Of a stretch of 64,000 nucleotides of DNA, positions 28,266 to 41,469 are shown piece by piece. The notes under the pieces were generated by a model, which was given only the letters and a program-made list of their open reading frames with translations, searched no databases and had not been told where the DNA came from. The stretch is from assembly GCA_963082875.1 (NCBI GenBank), contig OY720097.1, positions 11,974,501 through 12,038,500 on the forward strand, written 5' to 3'. How positions within the stretch are numbered: the stretch's first letter is position 1; every line of letters starts with the position of its first letter. The stretch is from Corella eumyota. Lineage: Eukaryota; Chordata; Ascidiacea; Phlebobranchia; Corellidae. Position numbers and translations under genes: made by a program.

Positions 28266-30331
28266 TTATTATTATTATTGTTTTTATTCTTATTTGACGA
28301 ATTTTGAAAGACGATAACTTTTGTTCTTTAAAACTAAAAGTTCTGAATTTTTAGTATGTTTGTTATTATCCCAACGAATCGCAAACCTCCTATTAACGAC
28401 ATTTAATTATCACTAATTACTAATTAATATATTTTATTATTAAAATTTAAAGATTAAATTTGCTGAAATTTTAATATGTTGTTGGTATTATTATTTTGTA
28501 TGTTGCTATTTAAAATGAAGATTTAACTCTAGCTAAATATCGTTTAATCATTATTTTAGTTTTTTTATAAAATAACGAATCAGTGTGAGTTTAACGCTTG
28601 AATAATTTAATAGCGTTCTGGTCGCCGTCAAAAATCGTCCTTTTCGCTGTCCATTAAAGTAAAAAATATTGGTTGAAAATTTAAGTAAAATGTTAAAATA
28701 TAAGTAAACAATGTGTAAAATTTTAGTTTTAATTGTTTTGTTATTATTATATTTTAATACTTGTTTGATTACTAAAAAATTAAGATCGGTATTTTGCTTT
28801 TAAATTTAGTTTACTTTTATATTACAATATCAATGAGTGCGTGTTCGCTTGTTAAAATTAGGTTTAAATATAAAAAAGTTCATATTTAAATTTATAATTT
28901 AATTAATAAACCTACTAAATAAATTATATTTATAAAAAAAATCAAACAATTTCGAACCATATTTTATTTATCAAATAAATCTAGTTATCATTATTATTAT
29001 TGTTTTTATTCTTATTTGACAAATTTTGAAAGACGATAACTTTTGTTCTTTAAAAGTAAAAGTTCTAAATTTTTAGTATGTTTGTTATTATCCCAACGAA
29101 TCGCAAACCTCCTATTAACGACATTTAATTATCACTAATTACTAATTAATATATTTTATTATTAAAATTTAAAGATTAAATTTGCTGAAATTTTAATATG
29201 TTGTTGGTATTATTATTTTGTATGTTGCTATTTAAAATGAAGATTTAACTCTAGCTAAATATCGTTTAATCATTATTTTAGTTTTTTTATAAAATAACGA
29301 ATCAGTCTGAGTTTAACGCTTGAATAATTTAATAGCGTTCTGGTCGCCGTCAAAAATCGTCCTTTTCGCTGTCCATTAAAGTAAAAAATATTGGTTGAAA
29401 ATTTAAGTAAAATGTTAAAATATAAGTAAACAATGTGTAAAATTTTCGTTTTAATTGTTTTGTTATTATTATATTTTAATACTTGTTTGATTACTAAAAA
29501 ATTAAGATCGGTATTTTGCTTTTAAATTTAGTTTACTTTTATATTACAATATCAATGAGTGCGTGTTCGCTTGTTAAAATTAGGTTTAAATATAAAAAAG
29601 TTCATATTTAAATTTATAATTTAATTAATAAACCTACTAAATAAATTATATTTATAAAAAAGAATCAAACAATTTCGAACCATATTTTATTTATCAAATA
29701 AATCTAGTTGTTTTTATTCTTATTTGACGAATTTTGAAAGACGATAACTTTTGTTCTTTAAAACTAAAAGTTCTAAATTTTTAGTATGTTTGTTATTATC
29801 CCAACGAATCGCAAACCTCCTATTAACGACATTTAAATGTCACTAATTACTAATTAATATATTTTATTATTAAAATTTAAAGATTAAATTTGCTGAAATT
29901 TTAATATGTTGTTGGTATTATTATTTTGTATGTTGCTATTTAAAATGAAGATTTAACTCTAGCTAAATATCGTTTAATCATTATTTTAGTTTTTTTATAA
30001 AATAACGAATCAGTGTGAGTTTAACGCTTGAATAATTTAATAGCGTTCTGGTCGCCGTCAAAAATCGTCCTTTTCGCTGTTCATTAAAGTAAAAAATATT
30101 GGTTGAAAATTTAAGTAAAATGTTAAAATATAAGTAAACAATGTGTAAAATTTTAGTTTTAATTGTTTTGTTATTATTATATTTTAATACTTGTTTGATT
30201 ACTAAAAAATTAAGATCGGTATTTTGCTTTTAAATTTAGTTTACTTTTATATTACAATATCAATGAGTGCGTGTTCGCTTGTTAAAATTAGGTTTAAATA
30301 TAAAAAAGTTCATATTTAAATTTATAATTTA
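28266..30331 (+). mobile_element. Three common units head-to-tail (about 720 bp each)
   Basis: Units end at 28,984 and 29,707; the third is cut at about 30,331, before its terminal tail, by a hairpin cluster. The copies differ by only scattered single bases, which suggests recent amplification or homogenisation. Each unit holds the conserved block AACGCT...AGCGTT followed by CTGGTCGCCGTCAAAAATCG. Confidence 0.75.
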
Positions 30332-30378
30332 TTATGGTTCGAAATCTTAGATTTCGAAACATATTGTTATTGTCATTA

Positions 30379-30421
<43 letters not shown>

Positions 30422-30530
30422 GGTTCGAAATCTTAGATTTCGAAACATATTGTTATTGTCAGTGTATTTATTATTATGGTTCGAAATCTTAGATTTCGAA
30501 ACATATTGTTATTGTCATTATATTTATTAT
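30332..30530 (+). repeat. Three hairpin units with TTA microsatellites
   Basis: Same dyad units as at 26.9-27.4 kb, here replacing the 3' tail of the preceding unit and forming the 5' part of the next one. Confidence 0.85.
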
Positions 30531-32022
30531 TATTATTGTTTTTATTCTTATTTGACAAATTTTGAAAGACGATAACTTTTGTTCTTTAAAAGTAAAAGTT
30601 CTAAATATTTAGTATGTTTGTTATTATCCCAACGAATCGCAAACCTCCTATTTACGACATTTAAATGTCACTAATTACTAATTAATATATTTTATTATTA
30701 AAATTTAAAGATTAAATTTTCTGAAATTTTAATATGTTGTTGGTATTATTATTTTGTATGTTGCTATTTAAAATGAAGATTTAACTATAGCTAAATATCA
30801 TTTAATCATTATTTTAGTTTTTTATAAAATAACGAATCAGTGTGAGTTTAACGCTTGAATAATTTAATAGCGTTCTGGTCACCGTCAAAAATCGTCCTTT
30901 TCGCTGTCCATTAAAGTAAAATATATTGGTTGAAAATTTAAGTAAAATGTTAAAGTATAAGTAGAAAATGTGTAAAATTTTTTTTTTAATTGTTTTGTTA
31001 TTATTATATTTTAATACTCGTTTGATTACCAAAAATTAAGAACGGTATTTTGCTTTTAAATTTAGTTTACTTTTATATTACAATATCAATGAATGCGTGT
31101 TCGTTTGTTAAAATTAGGTTTAAATTTAAAAAAGTTAATATTTAAATTTATAATTTATTTAATAAACCTACTAAATAAATTATATTTATAAAAAAGAATC
31201 AAACGATTTCGAACCATATTTTATTTATCAAATAAATCTAGTTATTATGGTTCGAAATCTTAGATTTCGAAACATATTGTTATTGTCATTATATTTATTA
31301 TTATTATTATTATTATTGTTTTTATTCTTATTTGACAAATTTTGAAAGACGATAACTTTTGTTCTTTAAAACTAAAAGTTCTGAATTTTTAGTATGTTTG
31401 TTATTATCCCAACGAATCGCAAACCTCCTATTAACGACATTTAATTATCACTAATTACTAATTAATATATTTTATTATTAAAATTTAAAGATTAAATTTG
31501 CTGAAATTTTAATATGTTGTTGGTATTATTATTTTGTATGTTGCTATTTAAAATGAAGATTTAACTCTAGCTAAATATCGTTTAATCATTATTTTTGTTT
31601 TTTATAAAATAATGAATCAGTGTGAGTTTAACGCTTGAATAATTTAATAGCGTTCTGGTCGCCGTCAAAAATCGTCCTTTTCGCTGTCCATTAAAGTAAA
31701 AAATATTGGTTGAAAATTTAAGTAAAATGTTAAAATATAAGTAAAAAATGTGTAAAATTTTTGTTTTAATTGTTTTGTTATTATTATATTTTAATACTTG
31801 TTTGATTACTAAAAAATTAAGATCGGTATTTTGCTTTTAAATTTAGTTTACTTTTATATTACAATATCAATAAGTGCGTGTTCGCTTGTTAAAATTAGGT
31901 TTAAATATAAAAAAGTTTATATTTAAATTTATAATTTAATTAATAAACCTACTAAATAAATTATATTTATAAAAAAGAATCAAATAATTTCGAACCATAT
32001 TTTATTTATCAAATAAATCTAG
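30531..32022 (+). mobile_element. Two common units, the second with a 5' hairpin
   Basis: Units end at 31,241 and 32,022. The second begins TTATTATGGTTCGAAATC right after the CTAG of the first, showing the 5' inverse motif and the microsatellite in place. Confidence 0.72.
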
Positions 32023-32973
32023 TTGTTTTTATTCTTTCTAGTCAGAATTTTGAAAGACGATAACTTTTGTTCTTTAAATCTAAAAGTTCTAAATTTTTAG
32101 TATGTTTGTTATTATCCCAACGAATCGCAAACCTCCTATTTACGACATTTAATTATCACTAATTACTAATTAATATATTTTATTATTAAAATTTAAATGT
32201 TAAATTTTCTGAAATTTTAATATGTTGTTGCTATTATTATTATTATTTTGTATGTTGCTGTTTAAAATAAATATTTAACTTTAGCTAATTATCGTTTAAT
32301 TATTTTGGGTTTATTTATAAAATAATGGATCAGAGTGAGTTTAACGCTTGAATGATTTAATAGCGTTCTGGTCGCCGTCAAATATCGTCTTTTTCGCTGT
32401 CTGAGTTGAAGTAAAAAGTATTGGTTGAAAGTATAAGTAAAATATGAAAATCTAAGTTAAATGTGTGTAAAAGTTTCTACTCAAAAACGGTATAAAAATT
32501 AATTTTTGGTTGTTTATAATAAATATTAATTGCTTGTTTTTTATTAAAAATCAAATCAATATTTGGTTGTTACATTTTTATTGATTTAAAATCATGATAC
32601 AAATGGTAAATTTTATAAAATCTCCATAATATTGTGCAAAGAACATTTATTCGATAATTATATTATAAAGTTTAATACATAAATTGGAATTTTGTGTTGG
32701 TTAAATGAATTTTTATCGCGTTGGTTATGCTTTATTTTTTCTTTGTTTAATAAGTTTTATCTTTTCTTATTTTTAGGGTCGCCGGACTGGACTAGTTTTA
32801 TTTCTATTGTTCTAGGGTCTAACTTAATTTTAAGGTCGCGGGTCTGGACTAGTTTTATTTCTATTGTTCTAGTATTTAAATTTATAATTTATTTAATAAA
32901 CTTACTAAATAAATTATATTTATAAAAGAATCAAACGATTTCGAACCATATTTTATTTATCAAATAAATCTAG
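32023..32973 (+). mobile_element. Long-body unit (type b), copy 2
   Basis: Like the unit at 27.37 kb, but with a short internal duplication of the segment ending GACTAGTTTTATTTCTATTG (32,777-32,873). A small open frame at 32,692-32,925 falls in this segment. It is repeated at 39.0 kb and looks incidental. Confidence 0.7.
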
Positions 32974-34940
32974 TTGTTTTTATTCTTATTTGACGAATTT
33001 TGAAAGACGATAACTTTTGTTCTTTAAAAGTAAAAGTTCTAAATTTTTAGTATGTTTGTTATTATCCTAACGAATCGCAAACCTCCTATTTACGACATTT
33101 AAATGTCACTGATTACTAATTAATATATTTTATTATTAAAATTTAAAGATTAAATTTTCTGAAATTTTAATATGTTGTAGGTATTATTATTTTGTATGTT
33201 GCTGTTTAAAATGAAGATTTAACTCTAGCTAAATATCGTTTAATCATTATTTTAGTTTTTTTATAAAATAACGAATCAGTGTGAGTTTAACGCTTGAATA
33301 ATTTAATAGCGTTCTGGTCGCCGTCAAAAATCGTCCTTTTCGCTGTCAATTGAAGTAAAAAATATTGGTTGAAAATTTAAGTAAAATGTTAAAGGATAAG
33401 TCAAAAATGTGTAAAATTTTTTTTTAATTGTTTTGTTATTATTATATTTTAATACTCGTTTAATTACTAAAAAATTAAGATCGGTATTTTGCTTTTAAAT
33501 TTAGTTTACTTTTCTATTACAATATCAATGAATGCGTGTTCGTTTGTTAAAATTAGGTTTAAATATAAAAAAGTTCATATTTAAATCTATAATTTAATTA
33601 ATAAACCTACTAAATAAATTATATTCATAAAAAAGAATCAAACGATTTCGAACCATATTTTATTTATCAAATAAATCTAGTTGTTTTTATTCTTATTTGA
33701 CGAATTTTGAAAGACGATAACTTTTGTTCTTTAAAACTAAAAGTTCTAAATTTTTAGTATGTTTGTTATTATCCCAACGAATCGCAAACCTCCTATTAAC
33801 GACATTTAATTATCACTAATTACTAATTAATATATTTTATTATTAAAATTTAAAGATTAAATTTGCTGAAATTTTAATATGTTGTTGGTATTATTATTTT
33901 GTATGTTGCTATTTAAAATGAAGATTTAACTCTAGCTAAATATCGTTTAATCATTATTTTTGTTTTTTATAAAATAATGAATCAGTGTGAGTTTAACGCT
34001 TGAATAATTTAATAGCGTTCTGGTCGCCGTCAAAAATCGTCCTTTTCGCTGTCCATTAAAGTAAAAAATATTGGTTGAAAATTTAAGTAAAATGTTAAAA
34101 TATAAGTAAAAAATGTGTAAAATTTTTGTTTTAATTGTTTTCTTATTATTATATTTTAATACTTGTTTGATAACTAAAAAATTAAGATCGGTATTTTGCT
34201 TTTAAATTTAGTTTACTTTTATATTACAATATCAATAAGTGCGTGTTCGCTTGTTAAAATTAGGTTTAAATATACAAAAGTTTATATTTAAATTTATAAT
34301 TTAATTAATAAACCTACTAAATAAATTATATTTATAAAAAAGAATCAAATAATTTCGAACCATATTTTATTTATCAAATAAATCTAGTTGTTTTTATTCT
34401 TAATCGACAAATTTTGAAAGACGATAACTTTTGTTCTTTAAAACTAAAAGTTCTAAATTTTTAGTATGTTTGTTATTATCCCAACGAATCGCAAACCTCC
34501 TATTAACGACATTTAAATGTCACTAATTACTAATTAATATATTTTAATTTTAAAATTTAAAGATTAAATTTTCTGAAATTTTAATATGTTGTTGGTATTA
34601 TTATTTTGTATGTTGCTATTTAAAATGAAGATTTAACTCTAGCTAAATATCGTTTAATCATTATTTTATTTTTTTTATAAAATAACGAATCAGTGTGAGT
34701 TTAACGCTTGAATAATTTAATAGCGTTCTGGTCGCCGTCAAAAATCGTCCTTTTCTCTGTCTATTAAAGTAAAAAATATTGGTTGAAAATTTAAGTAAAA
34801 TTTTAAAATATAAGTCAAAAATGTGTAAAATTTTTTTTTAATTGTTTTGTTATTATTATGTTTTAATACTTGTTATTACTAAAAAATTAAGATCGGTATT
34901 TTGCTTTTAAATTCAGTTTACTTTTCTATTACAATATCAA
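32974..34940 (+). mobile_element. Three common units, the third interrupted
   Basis: Units end at 33,680 and 34,387 (707 bp each). The third stops at CAATATCAA (34,940), where an inverted block is inserted, and resumes at 36,472 with TGAGTGCGTGTTCG. Confidence 0.72.
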
Positions 34941-36471
34941 CTAGATTTATTTGATAAATAAAATATGGTTCGAAATTGTTTGATTCTTTTTTATAAATAT
35001 AATTGATTTAATAGGTTTATTAATTAAATTGTAAATTTAAATATGAACTTTTTTATATTTAAACCTAATTTTAACAAGCGAACACGCACTCATTGATATT
35101 GTAATATAAAAGTAAACTAAATTTAAAAGCAAAATACCAATCTTAATTTTTTAGTAATCAAACAAGTATTAAAATATAATAATAACAAAACAATTAAAAC
35201 AAAAATTTTACACATTTTTTACTTATATTTTCAACCAATATTTTTTACTTTAATGGACAGCGAAAAGGACGATTTTTGACGGCGACCAGAACGCTATTAA
35301 ATTATTCAAGCGTTAAACTCACACTGATTCATTATTTTATAAAAAAAACAAAAATAATGATTAAACGATATTTAGCTAGAGTTAAATCTTCATTTTAAAT
35401 AACAACATACAAAATAATAATACCAACAACATATTAAAATTTCAGCAAATTTAATCTTTAAATTTTAATAATAAAATATATTAATTAGTAATTAGTGATA
35501 ATTAAATGTCGTTAATAGGAGGTTTGCGATTCGTTGGGATAATAACAAACATACTAAAAATTTAGAACTTTTGGTTTTAAAGAACAAAAGTTATCGTCTT
35601 TCAAAATTCGTCAAATAAGAATAAAAACAATAATAACTAGATTTATTTGATAAATAAAATATGGTTCGAAATTATTTGATTCTTTTTTATAAATATAATT
35701 TATTTAGTAGGTTTATTAATTAAATTATAAATTTAAATATAAACTTTTGTATATTTAAACCTAATTTTAACAAGCGAACACGCACTTATTGATATTGTAA
35801 TATAAAAGTAAACTAAATTTAAAAGCAAAATACCGATCTTAATTTTTTAGTAATCAAACAAGTATTAAAATATAATAATAACAAAACAATTAAAACAAAA
35901 ATTTTACACAATTTTTACTTATATTTTAACATTTTACTTAAATTTTCAACCAATATTTTTTACTTTAATGGACAGCGAAAAGGACGATTTTTGACGGCGA
36001 CCAGAACGCTATTAAATTATTCAAGCGTTAAACTCACACTGATTCATTATTTTATAAAAAACAAAAATAATGATTAAACGATATTTAGCTAGAGTTAAAT
36101 CTTCATTTTAAATAGCAACATACAAAATAATAATACCAACAACATATTAAAATTTCAGCAAATTTAATCTTTAAATTTTAATAATAAAATATATTAATTA
36201 GTAATTAGTGATAATTAAATGTCGTTAATAGGAGGTTTGCGATTCGTTGGGATAATAACAAACATACTAAAAATTCAGAACTTTTAGTTTTAAAGAACAA
36301 AAGTTATCGTCTTTCAAAATTCGTCAAATAAGAATAAAAACAATAATAATAATAATAATAATAATAAATATAATGACAATAACAATATGTTTCGAAATCT
36401 AAGATTTCGAACCATAATAAATATAATGACAATAACAATATGTTTCGAAATCTAAGATTTCGAACCATAAT
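34941..36471 (-). mobile_element. Inverted block of two units inserted into a plus-strand unit
   Basis: Two minus-strand units with 3' ends at 34,941 and 35,637. The second carries two hairpin units at its 5' end (36,370-36,471). The flanks join to CAATATCAA + TGAGTGCG, exactly the sequence of uninterrupted copies such as 28,833 onward. The insertion therefore made no target duplication and no deletion. The 3' end (CTAG) abuts an A on the plus strand, i.e. a T in the element's own direction. Confidence 0.75.
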
Positions 36472-38347
36472 GAGTGCGTGTTCGTTTGTTAAAATTAGGT
36501 TTAAATATAAAAAAGTTCATATTTAAATTTATAATTTAATTAATAAACCTACTAAATAAATTATATTTATAATTATGGTTCGAAATCTTAGATTTCGAAA
36601 CATATTGTTATTGTCATTATATTTATTATTATTATTATTGTTTTTATTCTTATTTGACGAATTTTGAAAGACGATAACATTTGTTCTTTAAAACTAAAAG
36701 TTCTAAATTTTTAGTATGTTTGTTATTATCCCAACGAATCGCAAACCTCCTATTAACGACATTTAATTATCACTAATTACTAATTAATATATTTTATTAT
36801 TAAAATTTAAAGATTAAATTTGCTGAAATTTTAATATGTTGTTGGTATTATTATTTTGTATGTTGCTATTTAAAATGAAGATTTAACTCCAGCTAAATAT
36901 CGTTTAATCATTATTTTAGTTTTTTTATAAAATAATGAATCAGTGTGAGTTTAACGCTTGAATAATTTAATAGCGTTCTGGTCGCCGGTCAAAAATCGTC
37001 CTTTTCGCTGTCTATTAAAGTAAAAAATATTGGTTGAAAATTTAAGTAAAATGTTAAAGTATAAGTCAAAAATTTGTAAAATTTTTTTTTTAATTGTTTT
37101 GTTATTATTATACTTTAATACTCGTTTGATTACTAAAAAATTAAGATTGGTATTTTGCTTTTAAATTTAGTTTACTTTTCTATTACAATATCAATGAATG
37201 CGTGTTCGTTTGTTAAAATTAGGTTTAAATATAAAAAAAATCATATTTAAATTTATAATTTAATTAATAAACCTACTAAATAAATTATATTTATAAAAAA
37301 AAATCAAACGATTTCGAACCATATTTTATTTATCAAATAAATCTAGTTGTTTTTATTCTTATTTGACCGAATTTTGAAAGACGATAACTTTTGTTCTTTA
37401 AAAGTAAAAGTTCTAAATTTTTAGTATGTTTGTTATTATCCCAACGAGTCGCAAACCTCCTATTTACGACATTTAAATGTCACTAATTACTAATTAATAT
37501 ATTTTATTATTAAAATTTAAAGATTAAATTTTCTGAAATTTTAATATGTTGTTGGTATTATTATTTTGTATGTTGCTATTTAAAATGAAGATTTAACTCT
37601 AGTTTCTATTGTTCTAGGGTCTAACTTAATTTTAAGGTCGCGGGTCTGGACTAGTTTTATTTCCATTGTTCTAGTTATTGATTTTATTTTTATTTGACCG
37701 AATTTTGAAAGACGATAACTTTTGTTCTTTAAAAGTAAAAGTTCTAAATTTTTAGTATATTTGTTATTATCCCAACGAATCGCAAACCTCCTATTTACGA
37801 CATTTAAATGTCACTAATTACTAATTAATATATTTCATTATTAAAATTTAAAGATTAAATTTTCTGAAATTTTAATATGTTGTTGGTATTATTATTTTGT
37901 ATGTTGCTATTTAAAATGAAGATTTAACTCTAGCTAAATATCGTTTAATCATTATTTTATTTTTTTTTTTTATAAAATAACGAATCAGTGTAAGTTTAAT
38001 GCTTGAATAATTTAATAGCGTTCTGGTCGCCGTCAAAAATCGTCCTTTTCGCTGTCTATTAAAGTAAAAAATATTGGTTGAAAATTTAAGTAAAATGTTA
38101 AAGTATAAGTCAAAAATGTGTAAAATTTTTTTTTTTAATTGTTTTGTTATTATTATATATTAATACTCGTTTGATTACTAAAAAATTAAGATCGGTATTT
38201 TGCTTTTAAATTTAGTTTACTTTTCTATTACAATATCAATGAATGCGTGTTCGTTTGTTAAAATTAGGTTTAAATATAAAAAAGTTCATATTTAAATTTA
38301 TAATTTAATTAATAAACCTACTAAATAAATTATATTTATAAAAAAGA
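36472..38347 (+). mobile_element. Mixed common units, some incomplete
   Basis: Holds the remainder of the interrupted unit (36,472-36,571), a hairpin unit, a full unit ending at 37,346, a unit broken off near 37,602 that joins a type-b tail piece (GGTCGCGGGTCTGGACTAG), and a further unit from about 37,680 that lacks the terminal CTAG tail. Confidence 0.6.
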
Positions 38348-39204
38348 ATTAATTGTTTTTATTCTTTCTAGTCAGAATTTTGAAAGACGATAACTTTTGT
38401 TCTTTAAATCTAAAAGTTCTAAATTTTTAGTATGTTTGTTATTATCCCAACGAATCGCAAACCTCCTATTTACGACATTTAATTATCACTAATTACTAAT
38501 TAATATATTTTATTATTAAAATTTAAATGTTAAATTTTCTGAAATTTTAATATGTTGTTGCTATTATTATTATTATTTTGTATGTTGCTGTTTAAAATAA
38601 ATATTTAACTTTAGCTAATTATCGTTTAATTATTTTGGGTTTATTTATAAAATAATGGATCAGAGTGAGTTTAACGCTTGAATGATTTAATAGCGTTCTG
38701 GTCGCCGTCAAATATCGTCTTTTTCGCTGTCTGAGTTGAAGTAAAAAGTATTGGTTGAAAGTAAAAGTAAAATATAAAAATCTAAGTTAAATGTGTGTAA
38801 AAGTTTCTACTCAAAAACGGTATAAAAATTAATTTTTGGTTGTTTATAATAAATATTAATTGCTTGTTTTTTATTAAAAATCAAATCAATATTTGGTTGT
38901 TACATTTTTATTGATTTAAAATCATGATACAAATGATAAATTTTATAAAATCTCCATAATATTGTGTAAAGAACATTTATTCGATAATTATATTATAAAG
39001 TTTAATACATAAATTGGAATTTTGTGTTGGTTTAATGAATTTTTATCGCGTTGGTTATGCTCTATTTTTTCTTTGTTTAATAAGTTTTATCTTTTCTTAT
39101 TTTTAGGGTCGCGGGACTGGACTAGTTTTATTTCTATTGTTCTAGGGTCTAACTTAATTTTAAGGTCGCGGGTCTGGACTAGTTTTATTTCCATTGTTCT
39201 AGTT
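38348..39204 (+). mobile_element. Long-body unit (type b), copy 3
   Basis: Near-identical to the copies at 27.37 and 32.02 kb, but its end is the duplicated GGTCGCGGG...GTTCTAG segment without the hairpin tail. Confidence 0.65.
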
Positions 39205-39514
39205 ATTGTTTTTATTCTTATTTGACCGAATTTTGAAAGACGATAACTTTTGTTCTTTAAAACTAAAAGTTCTAAATTTTTAGTATGTTTGTTATTATCC
39301 CAACGAATCGCAAACCTCCTATTTACGACATTTAAATGTCACTAATTACTAATTAATATATTTCATTATTAAAATTTAAAGATTAAATTTTCTGAAATTT
39401 TAATATGTTGTTGGTATTATTATTTTGTATGTTGCTATTTAAAATGAAGATTTAACTCTAGTTATTATTATGGTTCGAAATCTTAGATTTCGAAACATAT
39501 TGTTATTGTCAGTG

Positions 39515-39546
<32 letters not shown>

Positions 39547-40729
39547 GTTTTTATTCTTTCTAGTCAGAATTTTGAAAGACGATAACTTTTGTTCTTTAAA
39601 ACAAAAAGTTCTAAAATTTTAGTATGTTTGTTATTATCCCAACGAATCGCAAACCTCCTATTTACAACATTTAATTATCACTAATTACTAAATAATAGGT
39701 GTTTGTTTATTAAAATTTAAAGGTTGTTATTAATTTTTTAAATCTTGGTCAATTGTATATTATGATATGACTAACTCAAAAATAAATTAAAATTTTAATT
39801 TTTATCACTAATTACTAATTAATAGGTGTTTATTTATTAAAATTTAAAGATTGTTATTAATTTTTTAAATTTTTGTCAATTGTATATCATGATATTAGTA
39901 ACTCAAAAATTAATTAAAATTTTAATTTTTTTCACTAATTACTAATTAATAGGTGTTTATTTATTAAAATTTAAAGTTTGTTATTTATTTTTTTTAATCT
40001 TGGTCATTTGTATATCATGATATTGGTAACTTAAAAATGAATTAAAATTTTGATTTTTATCACTAATTACTAATTAATAGGTGTTTATTTATTAAAATTT
40101 AAAGATTGTTATTTATTTTTTAAATCTTGGCCATTTGTATATCATGATATTAGTTACTTAAAAATGAATTAAAATTTTAATTTTTATTACTAATTACTAA
40201 TTAATAGATGTTTATTTTTTAAAATTTAAAGATTGTTATTGCTTTTTTAAATCTTGGTCTATTGTATATCATGATATCAGTATCTCAAAAATAGATAAAA
40301 AATTTAATTTTTGTTTGTTTATTATATTTAAATTATTGTTTGTTTATTTAAAATTGAAGTTCGACATTAAGTATTTAAAATTTGATATAATGTATTTTAT
40401 AATGTAAATAGTTAAAAAACATATTTAAAAAATAATTTTTGTTTATTTATTATATATGTAAATGCTTGTTTATTTATTAAAAATCAAAAATCAATTTTAG
40501 GAATTTAAAATTTAGTCTAATGTGTATCCTGATATTAACAACTTAAAACTGGGTTAAAATATTAATTTTTGTATGTATAATATATTTGAATACTTGTTTG
40601 TTTATTAAAAATCAAAGATATGTAATAGTCTTAGTAAATGTTTACGCATATCTTTTTTCATTTATTAAAATTTATGCTAAACATAATCAAATTATTTCGA
40701 ACCATATTTTATTTATCAAATAAATCTAG
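39205..40729 (+). mobile_element. Partial unit, hairpin, then a unit with a 125-bp tandem-repeat body
   Basis: A partial common unit ends near 39,462 and a hairpin unit follows. From about 39,545 the body changes to about five repeats of roughly 125 bp (each with CACTAATTACTAATTAATAG, TTGGTCAATTG and ATCATGATATTAGTAACTC). A different subterminal segment (GATATGTAATAGTCTTAG) then joins the shared 3' hairpin tail at 40,729. Confidence 0.65.
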
Positions 40730-40764
<35 letters not shown>

Positions 40765-41469
40765 GTTTTTATTCTTATTTGACGAATTTTGAAAGACGAT
40801 AACTTTTGTTCTTTAAAACTAAAAGTTCTGAATTTTTAGTATGTTTGTTATTATCCCAACGAATCGCAAACCTCCTATTAACGACATTTAATTATCACTA
40901 ATTACTAATTAATATATTTTATTATTAAAATTTAAAGATTAAATTTTCTGAAATTTTAATATGTTGTTGGTATTATTATTTTGTATGTTGCTATTTAAAA
41001 TGAAGATTTAACTCTAGCTAAATATCGTTTAATCATTATTTTTGTTTTTTATAAAATAATGAATCAGTGTGAGTTTAACGCTTGAATAATTTAATAGCGT
41101 TCTGGTCGCCGTCAAAAATCGTCCTTTTCGCTGTCCATTAAAGTAAAAATTATTGGTTGAAAATTTAAGTAAAATGTTAAAATATAAGTAAAAAATGTGT
41201 AAAATTTTTGTTTTAATTGTTTTGTTATTATTACATTTTAATACTTGTTTGATTACTAAAAAATTAAGATCGGTATTTTGCTTTTAAATTTAGTTTACTT
41301 TTATATTACAATATCAATAAGTGCGTGTTCGCTTGTTAAAATTAGGTTTAAATATACAAAAGTTTATATTTAAATTTATAATTTAATTAATAAACCTACT
41401 AAATAAATTATATTTATAAAAAAGAATCAAATAATTTCGAACCATATTTTATTTATCAAATAAATCTAG
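40730..41469 (+). mobile_element. Common unit with a 5' TTA microsatellite
   Basis: A 740-bp unit starting with a TTA run directly after the previous CTAG and ending in the full tail at 41,466-41,469. Confidence 0.72.

Noticed and set aside
32692-39225. Small frame beginning MCWLNEFLSRWLC at 32.7 kb and MCWFNEFLSRWLC at 39.0 kb
   Set aside because: Repeated only because the type-b units are repeated. The length and end differ between copies and there is no sign of coding constraint.
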